Below, one piece after another: positions 35,616 through 47,200 of a stretch of 64,000 nt of DNA (within the stretch, counting starts at the first letter, position 1; the number at the start of each line of letters is the position of its first letter). The notes beneath the pieces are model-generated. The model did not search any database. It saw nothing but the letters and a program-made list of their open reading frames with translations, and had not been told where the DNA came from. A program made the translations under genes and the position numbers. The DNA is taken from NCBI GenBank assembly GCA_036023115.1, contig JAYKKT010000049.1:1116001-1180000 (forward strand). Reading direction: 5' to 3'. This DNA comes from Brasenia schreberi. Taxonomy: Eukaryota > Streptophyta > Magnoliopsida > Nymphaeales > Cabombaceae.

Positions 35616-38193
35616 ATGGGAGACGCATCCGACGGCGTGGATCTCCGATTGTGGCGCGTGTGCGCTGGATTAACAGTCAAGATCCCTCCGATCGGTTCCA
35701 GGGTTTACTACTTCCCGCAGGGCCACGCAGAACATACTTGCTCAAACCTGTCCTTCCCCCCGTTCGCCGACCCGGCCATCTTGTGTCGTACTGATTCGGT
35801 GCGGTTTCGGGCGAACAGGGAAACTGATGAGGTTTTTGCTGAATTCGATCGGCTGCGACCCCTCGAAGAGAGGCGACGGAGACGGAGAGAACACGTCCTC
35901 GTACTCGAAGGTTTTGACTCAGAGCGATGCGAACACTGGCGGGGGTTTCTCCGTCCCGAAAATGTGCGCCGACTCGATCTTCCCGCCGCTCAACTTCGAG
36001 GCAGATCCGCCAGTTCAGACGATTACCCTCCGAGACGTCCACGGATCGGTGTGGGACTTCCGACATATCTACCGAGGCACGCCCCGACGGCATCTTCTCA
36101 CTACTGGGTGGAGCCCGTTCGTTAACAGCAAGAAGCTCGTAGTGGGTGACTCGATCGTCTTCGTTCGGGTGGATTCCGGTCACATGTTCATCGGCGTTCG
36201 GCGCTTCTTCCTAGGAGGGAGCGGCGGAGAAGGCTCCGAGGTCCCCCGATGGAACACGCCGTTTAAGGAATTGCGGAAGCCGATAGATGGCGCGGAGGAA
36301 ACGCCTGTGACGACGTCTCCAGCAAATGTAGGGTTCTCCCGTAGGAAAGGGCGGATCTCGGCCGCATTGGTGGCAGAGGCTGCCGGAAAGTGGATGTCTG
36401 GACGGGCATTCGAGGCGGTGTACTACCCAAGGGCGGGGATGCCGGAGTTCTGCGTGGAGGCAGAAGCGGTGGAAAAGGCGATGAACGTCCATTGGACGTC
36501 TGGAATAAAATTCAGGATGAAGATCGAAAGAGACGACTCATCCACAACGACCTGGTGCAGCGGCGCAGTCTCAGCCGTGAGCATCGTCGATCCCGTGGCC
36601 TGGCCCAACTCCCCCTGGAAAATGCTGCAGGTCTCTCTCTCTCTCTGCGAGCATGTGTTTTCTCATGGTGCTAGGTTGATGGAAGGGTTGATCTTTAATG
36701 ATAGAAGCATGATAAGGCCTGTGTAGATATTTATTTATTTATTCTTGGTAATGCTGCGTAGATCTTTATTTATGCAATTTGTTTCTGATCAAAGCATTGA
36801 GAAATTTAACGATGATCAATATTGTAGGGTTGACGCAACGGGATCTGGTTATCATCTAACTCATGTGAGAAATAAAGGATGTCAGTCCAAGCATTTAGTC
36901 AATTGGGTTGAACGCACGAAGCATGCTTTCCTGACAATGTAGATTTTTTTGGCAAATGGTTTTCATCAGTTTAAACGTTAACTTAATTAATGATTATACG
37001 AACAGTTTCGAATACAAGCAATAAATATATGTTAGTTTGATTAATTTAAAATGGACTCTTGACAAGGATTGAAATCGCAAAGCTTAGGTCAAGTCAATCT
37101 AGAGATTCATCTGTGATTTTGCTCAAATTGTATGCAATATGCATTTCAACATAATGACTGGGATAATGATGTAATAACTGGCTTTAACGCTCTCAGTCTC
37201 TGCATATCATAAGTTTTTGAAACGGAACTATGTCATCGTTCTTTCCAAAATTTCTGGATACCAGGTCACATGGGATGAACCTGAAACTTTGACAAACATA
37301 AAGAGAGTCAGCCCATGGGAGATTGAAGTCGTATACTCCATGTCACCTCTCTCAATCCCCACATTCTCCTTCCAAAAGAAGAAATCCAGGACACTTGGTA
37401 ACCCCGAGCCACTGGTAGCGGAAAAACCTGTTGCAGGGCTGGTACTCAGGAACTTGATTCCTTCAGTGACAAACTACGGTAGTTTACCTGCAGGCATGCA
37501 GGGAGCCAGGCATGAGTCTATGTTTGCAAGTGGCTTTCCCAGCCTTTTGCCCATCCAGAACCACCATGGATCATTATCAGACTCTCAGTTTCTGCAGAAT
37601 ACTCTTCCTCCATGGAACTATGGGCCTCCAGAACCAACGGCTCTCAAAATTTCAAACTCAGAGCAATCCTCACGAGACACCTCCAGTGGCATGCAGTCTC
37701 TCTTGAATGGTCCTATTGAAAATAGGGAAGGGGACAAACCTGAGAGTACTAAGAGTGTTGTTCTCCAATTGTTTGGAAGAACCATCCTGACAGAACCAAA
37801 TGCATGCTTTTTCAACAATGAACCTGCCCAAGAAAAGCATCACAGCCTGAACATTTCTCCTACAAAGCAGCTCATTGGACGTAGATTTAAAGAAAGAGAC
37901 CAAGAGTGTGTTGAGGGTGAATTGAATGAGAAATACACGATGAATGACAGGTCCTTCATGACCAACAATGACAGCATGATCTGTAAAGTATACAAAGAAG
38001 CCGAGGGTGGTTCCCCAGGCCATGCAATTGATCTGTCTAAGTTTTGCTCATACGAACAGTTGTTTCAGAGACTCTCAAAGATATTCAGCATGGAAGAGTC
38101 TCAGTTGTGGAAGCGTGTCTTCTACAAAGGGAATACTGGCTCCTTAAGGCGCGCAGGTGAAGAGCCATTCAGGTAATGGTGCTCTCTCTCTCT

Positions 38194-38232
<39 letters not shown>

Positions 38233-41200
38233 ATATGTGTGTCCACATATATATATAAAGTGCATATGCATGTGGAAGTTGGTGGGGGTGTGGGGCGGTA
38301 TATCACATTAGATTGATTTTTCTTCACAAAATTATTCACTCTCCAGTAAATTGAATACACAGCATTTCATCATTGAGGGTTTTAACTAGTATTGTTCGAT
38401 GCGTATCATATCGTGTATCATTTTGGTACACGATACAATACATATTGTATCGCCGTGTATCATTTTTTAATACTAAAAAATTGAAAAAAATCACAAAAAT
38501 GCTGAAAAAAATCACGATAATTAAAAACAATTCATATAATGTATAAGTTGAGTACATATTCATCAATCACCATTCAATTTTTATTGTATAAAGCATTTAA
38601 GCAGTATATCCTTAGCAAAATTAGAACTTTCGTAATTGAAAAAAGAATTATATTTACATATCATAATCAAGATCAACTATATAATCTTCATCTTCTCCTC
38701 CTTTTCAAGATCATCACCACCTTCAGCTTCAAAATCAAAATCCTAAGTCACACAGACACTTCTAAGAGGTAGAGTGTCGACCTCGACACAGGTGCGACAC
38801 TGACATCGACACCGTGTCAGTGCGGCATGGCAAAAAAAAATGTATATTTTTTTTTGTAACTCACAGTTTTAAATTATGGTACTCAGGTAAAGAAAAGGCC
38901 CGAAACGGAGTTGGTATTATCATAAATAAAGATTTAAAGGAGAGTGTAGTAGACATACAACGATACGGTGATCGAATCATGACATTGAAATTAGTGTTAG
39001 GAGTAGAGGTTTTGAATATAGTTTGTGCTTACGCACCTCAAGTAGGACTAGAAGATAGTATAAAGACTGTTTTTTGGGAAGAGTTAGATAAGGTGTTTCA
39101 AAAGATTCCACAAAGGGAGATGATTTGTTTAGGAGGAGATTTAAATGGACATGTCGGTAAAGAGGCATTAGGATATCAAGGGATTCATGGAAACTTTGGT
39201 TATGGAGATATAAACGAGGAAGGTAGGGAGATTTTAAATTTTGCTATGTCATTTGATCTCTTTATAGTCAATACAATCTTCAAAAAACGAGATGAACATT
39301 TAATTACTTATAAGAGTGGCTTATCATAAACACAAATTGATTACTTTATTTGTAGAAAAAAAGATAGAGCGTGTTGTAAAGATTGTAAGGTAATTCCAGG
39401 AGAAAGCTTAACCACCCAACATCGACTTTTAGTTATGGATTTACAAATAAAAAAATAGACAAAGAAGAAAAGAGTGCATCGAGCTATTCGGACTAAATGG
39501 TGGAACCTCAAAAGCGACAAAGAAGATATATTTAAACAGAAAGTCCTTCAAGGAGATGTTTGGAATTATGTTGGCACACCCTCTGATATGTGGAACAATA
39601 TGGCTATACATATTAGGAAAGTGGCGAAAGATGTGTTAGGGGTATCTAAGGGAGGTGTACCAGCACAAAAAGAAGCTTGGTGGTGGAGTGAAGTAGTACA
39701 AAATAAAATCAAGGCAAAGAGGGCATGTTACAAATTACATTACGCTAAGAAAACTAGTGAAACTTTAGAAGCTTATAAGAAAGCAAAGAAGGAAGCAAAA
39801 AAAGGCCGTTAGTGAAGCAAAAGCTAAGATTTGGGAGGACTTATATAAAAAACTCAACTCAAAAGAGGGTGAAAGAGATATTTTTAGGATAGCTAGGGCT
39901 AGAGATAAGAAAACTAAAGATCTTAATTATGTTAGATGCATAAAAGACGAGGATGAAAAAATTCTAGTGGCAAATGATGATATAAGAAATAGATGGAAAA
40001 ACTATTTTTATAATCTTTTTAATGAAAATAAAGATGTTAGTATTAGTTTAGGAGATTTAGCCAAGTCAGAAAAGTATATAAACCACAATTTCTACCGACG
40101 TATTCAAAAGAATGAAGTCAAAGAGGCTCTTAAACATATGAAGAGTGGTAAATCGATAGGACCAGATAATATTCCTATAGAAGTTTGGAAAATACTAGGA
40201 GAAATGGGAATCACTTGGCTCACAAGACTATTTAATGAAATATGGAAAAACCAAAAGATGCCCGAGGAATGGAGAGCAAGTACACTTATACCCGTATATA
40301 AGAACAAGGGAGACATTCAAAATTGTATGAATTATCGAGGTATCAAGTTAATGAGTCATACTACGAAATTATGGGAAAGAATTATCGAACGTAGGTTAAG
40401 ACAAGTATCAAGTACAATAGAGAACCAATTTGGATTTATGCCAGGTAGATCTACTATTGAAGCGATTCGCCTTTTGAGACGTCTTATGGAACACTTTAGA
40501 GCAAAAAAGAAAGACCTTCACATGATATTTATTGATCTAGAAAAAGCTTATGATAGGGTACCGAGGGAGGTTCTTTGGAGAACTTTGGAAAAAAGAGGTA
40601 TCCCATTGACATATATTAACCTTATAAGAGACATGTATGATGGTACAAAAACATGTGTGAGGACTCATGAAGGAACGACAGACTTCTTTGAAGTTAATAT
40701 TGGGTTACATCAAGGATCAACTTTAAGTCCATACTTATTTATAATGGTGATGGATGAGTTAACAAAACATATTCAAGATGAAGTACCTTGGTGTATGTTA
40801 TTTGCAGATGACATTGTATTAGTGGAGGAGTCTAAGGAAAAAGTTAATAGAAAATTGGAACTATGGAGAGAAACATTAGAAAACAAAGGCCTCCGACTTA
40901 GTAGAACAAAGACAGAATATATGGAATGTAAGTTTGATCATTTGGCTACTTCAGAGGACATAGAAATTAAAATTGGCACACATTGCATTCCCCAAAAGGA
41001 AAGTTTTAAATACCTAGGGTCAATTTTTCAAAGTGATGAAAGAATTGATGGAGATGTTACACATAGAATTAATGCTGGTTGGTTAAAATGGAGAGGAGCA
41101 TCAGGTATTCTTTGTGATAAGAAGATACCATTAAAATTAAAAGGTAAATATTATAGAGCAACAATTAGGCCTGCCATGTTTTATGGTTCTGAGTGTTGGG

Positions 41201-44200
41201 CAGTTAATCATCAACATGTACAAAAGGTGTCTGTGACAGAAATGAAGATGTTGAGATGGATGAGTGGTCATACAAGAAAAGACCGTATACATAATGAGGT
41301 TATTAGAAACAAATTAGGAGTGGCACCAATAGAGGATAAAATGAGAGAACATCGTTTAAGATGGTTTGGACATATAGAAAGAAGATCAAAAGAAGAACCT
41401 GTAAGAAGGTTAGAAAAACTAAATTTGGAAAGTATTAAAAGAGGTAGAGGACGACCACAAAAGTGTTGGAAAGAAACAATAAAGAATGATCTAGCTTATT
41501 GGGAGTTAAGTGCTAACATGGCACACGATAGGGATCTGTGGAAACAAAGAATCCATGTAGCCGACCCCGTCTAGTATGGGAAAAGGCTTAGTTGTTGTTG
41601 TTGTTGTACAATTCTGTCGTCTATGGTGTATTTATCCTGGAGAACCCGATTAACGAGGAGTAATCCGTGAAGACGATGAAACCGAAGCCTCTTAGTCGAC
41701 TCATGACCTTATCTCCCATGATGACCACCTGAATTACCTCACCATAGTTTCCAAAATGCTCCTTCAGCTTGTATTCCCTCATCTCTCATGAAACTTTGCC
41801 GATGAACGTAGAAAAATATCTCAACGCGGACCTTCTTCAATTCGCTTTGTGTGGATATTCCACGCTTCAAAATCTGGTATCGATTTTGAAGTTCGGGTCT
41901 TTTTGGATAAATGGGTTCGGATAGTGAAGATTGATTTGTGTATTATGATGAAATTAGTAGTTGTTTACAATTTATGTGTATTGCTTTAATATAAAGTTGT
42001 GTACTTGCTATTGTTATATACTTATGTTAATTGATGTCTCACTTATTTTAGCTTCAATATTATACATAATATATAATATTATATACCCTAGCCGTGTCGC
42101 CGCACCCAACATTTTTGAAATTTGCCATATCCTGCACCCTCACCCGCACCCGCACCCATGTGACATAGTCAAAATCATCTCTTTGATGTTGTTGTGCTCC
42201 TTCCAAATTAATTCATTGAATGTCTTCTTAAGTTAGGAGTTTATTTGCTTCACTATTTTCTATAATCCACTCCTCTAAGATACCAAAATCAGTGTTGTCT
42301 GACGCGTATCGTATCGTGTATCGCTGGGCTCCATGATACGGGCATATCGTATCGTATCATATCATACTTTAATATTAAAATAATACAAAAATTAATTAAA
42401 AATCAATAAAAATTAGTAAAAAATCGGAAATAATAGAAAAAAATCAGAAAAAATAGAAAAAATCAGATAATTGCTTTAAATTCATATAATGTAAGTTTAG
42501 TACAGATTGAGCATTCAACATTGAACAATTGCATCCAAATTTACATATTTTGAATCCAAAAAATAAAATACAAACATAGTTTACAGTACACTACAGTTAC
42601 ATATAATGTTACATTTTACAAATTATAATCAGGATCATCAACTAAATAATCTTCATCTTCTCCTTGTTGCAGATCCTCCTCCTCATCATCAGCCACGCCC
42701 ACACCTTCTTCTTCAAAATCAAATTCTTGATCTCCATTATGTTGTTACGCTCCTTCCAAATTAATCTAGGCAACGTCTTCTTCTGTTAGGAGGGCATTTT
42801 CTTCGTGTCTTCATAACCCAATCTTCTAATATATCAAAATTATCCAAACTTATTGGATCGAACTGACTTTCTTCTCTATTTACTTTTTTTAATTGCCTAC
42901 GACACAAACAAAGATAAACAATTAGTAAGTAATATTAACAATTGAAAATTGAATTTAAACAATATTGAATTGAAAATTTGAAAGTAATACAATATTGCCT
43001 TTCACGAAGGCGCATGTTACAACGAATATAAACCAAATCATTAAGCCTTTTGTGTTCCAACCTGTTGCGCTTTTTTATATGGATGTGTTCAAAAACACTC
43101 TAATTTCTTTCACAACCTGTTGCACTATAGGTTTGGCTTAAGACTCTGACTGCAAAATCTCTAAGGTTTGGACAATCACTTCCAAACCTGTTCCACCAAA
43201 CATCTGTAAAAAAAAATACAAACATTAGAGACATAATAATCCACAGACACCCTCTGATATGTGGAACAATATGGCTATACATATTAGGAAAGTGGCGAAA
43301 GATGTGTTAGGGGTATCTAAGGGAGGTGTACCGGCATAAAAAGAAGCTTGGTGGTGGAGTGAAGTAGTACAAAATAAAATCAAGGCAAAGAGGGCATGTT
43401 ACTAATTACATTACGCTAAGAAAACTAGTGAAACTTTAGAAGCTTATAAGAAAGCAAAGAAGGAAGCAAAATAGGCCGTTAGTGAAGCAAAAGCTAAGAT
43501 TTGGGAGGACTTATATAAAAAACTCAACTCAAAAGAGGGTGAAAGAGATATTTTTAGGATAGCTAGGGCTAGAGATAAGAAAACTAAAGATCTTAATTAT
43601 GTTAGATGCATAAAAGACGAGGATGAAAAAATTCTAGTGGCAAATGATGATATAAGAACTAGATGGAAAAACTATTTTTATAATCTTTTTAATGAAAATA
43701 AAGATGTTAGTATTAGTTTAGGAGATTTAGCCAAGTCAGAAAAGTATATAAACCACAATTTCTACCGACGTATTCAAAAGAATGAAGTCAAAGAGGCTCT
43801 TAAACATATGAAGAGTGGTAAATCGGTAGGACCAGATAATATTCCTATAGAAGTTTGGAAAATACTAGGAGAAATAGGAATCACTTGGCTCACAAGACTA
43901 TTTAATGAAATATGGAAAAACCAAAAGATGCCCGAGGAATGGAGAGCAAGTACACTTATACCCGTATATAAGAACAAGGGAGACATTCAAAATTGTGCGA
44001 ATTATCGAGGTATCAAGTTAATGAGTCATACTATGAAATTATGGGAAAGAATTATCGAACGTAGGTTAAGACAAGTATCAAGTACAACAGAGAACCAATT
44101 TGGATTTATGCCAGGTAGATCTACTATTGAAGCGATTCACCTTTTGAGACGTCTTATGGAACATTTTAGAGCAAAAAAGAAAGACCTTCACATGATATTT

Positions 44201-47200
44201 ATTGATCTAGAAAAAGCTTATGATAGGGTACCGAAGGAGGTTCTTTGGAGAACTTTGGAAAAAAGAGGTATCCCATTGACATATATTAACCTTATAAGAG
44301 ACATGTATGATGGTACAAAAACATGTGTGAGGACTCATGAAGGAACGACAGACTTCTTTGAAGTTAATATTGGGTTACATCAAGGATCAACTTTAAGTCC
44401 ATACTTATTTATAATGGTGATGGATGAGTTAATAAAACATATTCAAGATGAAGTACCTTGGTGTATGTTATTTGCAGATGACATTGTATTAGTGGAGGAG
44501 TCTAAGGAAAAAGTTAATAGAAAATTGGAACTATGGAGAGAAACATTAGAAAACAAAGGCCTCCTACTTAGTAGAACAAAGACAGAATATATGGAATGTA
44601 AGTTTGATCATTTGGCTACTTCAGAGGACATAGAAATTAAAATTGGCACACATTGCATTCCCCAAAAGGAAAGTTTTAAATACCTAGGGTCAATTTTTCA
44701 AAGTGATGGAAGAATTGATGGAGATGTTACACATAGAATTAATGCTGGTTGGTTAAAATGGAGAGGAGCATCAGGTATTCTTTGTGATAAGAAGATACCA
44801 TTAAAATTAAAAGGTAAATATTATAGAGCAGCAGTTAGGCCTGCCATGTTTTATGGTTCTGAATGTTGGGCAGTTAATCATCAACATGTACAAAAGATGT
44901 CTGTGACAGAAATGAAGATGTTGAGATGGATGAGTGGTCATACAAGAAAAGACCGTATACATAATGAGGTTATTAGAAAGAAATTAGGAGTGGCACCAAT
45001 AGAGGATAAAATGAGAGAACATCGTTTAAGATGGTTTGGACATATAGAAAGAAGATCAAAAGAAGAACCTGTAAGAAGGTTAGAAAAACTAAATTTGGAA
45101 AGTATTAAAAGAGGTAGAGGACGACCACAAAAGTGTTGGAAAGAAACAATAAAGAATGATCTAGCTTATTGGGAGTTAACTGCTAACATGGCACACGATA
45201 GAGATCTGTGGAAACAAAGAATCCATGTAGCCGACCCTGTCTAGTATGGGAAAAGGCTTAGTTGTTGTTGTTGTAATGTAAGATGCAACTTAAATATGAA
45301 AATAAATAATGTACCTGGACGCATCGTAGAGTGGTTGCGAATTGTAACAGGCAAACCCATCAAGTGAAGAGCATTATCATATATCTCCATCTCTCGATGT
45401 ATCACATCTGCTATGCTCTCATCAGGGACTAATCTGTCGATGCATTCAATGATTCCTCGATTAACCTCACCGTCCCTTTTGAAGGTTGCTGAGTACCTCA
45501 ATGATGGGTTTAGATAGTAGGCTGCTGTATGAATAGACTGATGCAATTGTTTATTCCATCTACTATCAATTATTTTCCAGACGGGCATATAATCTCTCTT
45601 TTTTTTATTAAAGTTATTTCTGATTGCTTCTTTTGCCCTATCCATGACTTCATAAAGGTAGCCCATAGATGGTTTCTCCTCGCTGTCAGCCAATCTCAAA
45701 ACTTTCACTAAAGGACAAGTAATTTTTAATAATCTGATACATGCATTTCAAAATGAACTTCTAAAAACCGTTTGTGCAATCTCATTTAACTTTCTGTTCC
45801 TTCTGTTTTAGGCAACTCTGCAAATTGTTGCCACTCATCTGATGAGAACATTCTCTTTAAAGCTTGCTTCTGTCTCACAATACTCTGTACAGATAAGAAG
45901 TTTGTTGCGAACCGAGTTGCAGCTGTGCGAAGAAGCTCTGCACCTTCTGTGTATCTCCTCATCATATACAAAAAAAATGCATGATTGTAAATGAATTTTG
46001 TAACATCTTGGCAACACTCAGTTGCTGCCTTTATTTCATCCATCTCACCAATGTCCTCGAGGATGAGATCTAAACAATGGGTTACACATGGTGTCCAGTA
46101 GAAAGTCCCATAAATATCAGCTAACTCCTTTCTAGCTGCTTTATAGTTAGCTGCATTATCTGTAATCAATTGGACTACATTTTCTAGCCCAACCTCCTGT
46201 ATAACCTTATCAAATTCCTCTCGTAGGATATCTGTAGTGTGCCTCTCCTCTGACATATCTAGAGATCTCAAAAACATGAGTCCTTTAGGACAATATACAA
46301 GAAAGTTTAGCAATGTCCTTCCTCGCCTATCGGTCCATCCATCTGCCATGATAGTGCATCCTGTTTTCTTTCACGATTGTCTCAAAGTCGAACAATATTG
46401 TTGCACTTCAATGACGGTCTGATCTAATATCTTTCCTCTCAACTTCTGATAAGAGAGCATCTTGTATCCTGGACCAATGTTAGTAATTGCATCTGCTATT
46501 GCTTGAAAATGAAAACTTTTTGCTGCATTAAATGGAATGCATGCATCATAAAACCATCTGCCCACTGAAAGGTCTGCTTGATCATGCAGTTGTTCTGAAG
46601 CCATAGCAGCACGAATTCCTGGTTGAGCACCAGGTGTGGTGGAAGGAGGAAAGAACGAATGTATGCTAGAAGAAGATGCTCTTCCTCTACTCCTTCCTGA
46701 ACTTCCTCTTCTGTCACCTCCAAAGTCTTCAATTGCAACCCTCTTTCTCCTGCTAGATACTCGCGAACTACTACTACCAATATCTGTTCTAGTATCTGAA
46801 GGCAAACTATCAGTGAATCCAACTCCAGTGGCAGTAGCATCATCAGCTTCTTCACACATCTGAAAATCATCCTTTTGTTGTCTCCTTTCCTGTATGCTCT
46901 CAATCATCTGCAAGCATTGTCATTTAATACCTTCTGGCACACTTCTAACTCTGCCTGTGCATGGAGCAACTTCTTTCTTGGTTCCTGCTAGGTGGTGTTT
47001 CAACCTTGAAATTCCACCACTAACCACCTTTTCACAAAATAAACATATGATTTTTAACCTTGAACCCTCAACTGGTATACCCCACTACCATGCCAAATCA
47101 TCAGACTTTGAATGAGAGTCTCTACCACCCCTTCCTGCCATCTCAATGGAGTGCTTTAATTCAAACAAAAACCTGAAAATAAAAGCACTTCGTAAATCCC

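Larger units (their letters stand above)
38865..41607 (+). mobile_element. RTE-clade LINE 1
   Basis: 5'-truncated RTE LINE inserted in Pack element B. It holds most of the endonuclease (from about 38883), the linker, the full reverse transcriptase and the 3' end tatgggaaaaggcttag with a (gtt)n tail of about five units. RTE-clade elements have short repeat tails of this kind in place of poly(A). It sits between gtaactcac and attctgtcg of the Pack element. The duplication is too short to call. Confidence 0.85.
38743..42168 (-). mobile_element. Pack-type hAT-like element B, reversed, split by RTE LINE 1
   Basis: Left end ctaagtcacac, right end gtgacatag. Flanked by tcaaaatc at 38735-38742 and 42169-42176, a perfect 8-bp duplication inside hAT element 2. 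Without the LINE it is about 680 bp and matches element A at 2495-3154 from end to end in reverse. The RRM exon is on the minus strand. Shared features with A are the gggtgcggg-type repeats near one end and gtgtcg-type repeats near the other. Confidence 0.8.
42616..47141 (-). pseudogene. hAT transposase (BED, DUF659, dimerisation domain), broken
   Basis: Start ATG at 47141, final stop at 42616. BED zinc finger: [20 protein letters not shown] (47.05 kb). DUF659: QYCSTLRQS and [18 protein letters not shown] (46.4 kb), with [12 protein letters not shown] (46.15 kb) and [13 protein letters not shown]. Then [18 protein letters not shown] (45.65 kb) and [11 protein letters not shown] (45.5 kb). After an intron that now holds RTE 2, the dimerisation block reads [28 protein letters not shown] (43.2-43.1 kb). 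An acidic tail ends DPDYNL. In-frame stops occur after DDLA, after PEGIK, at LRQS (W to stop), after GCERN and in the tail, plus a frameshift near 45.8 kb. Inactive, but most of the protein is readable. Confidence 0.8.

Noticed and set aside
35381..35794. Plus-strand frame overlapping the ARF start
   Set aside because: Different frame from the ARF domains, and no homology beyond the overlap.
35677..36183. Long frame on the minus strand opposite ARF exon 1
   Set aside because: It lies antisense to the conserved dimerisation and B3 domains. GC-rich exons readily give long shadow frames, and it has no domain of its own.
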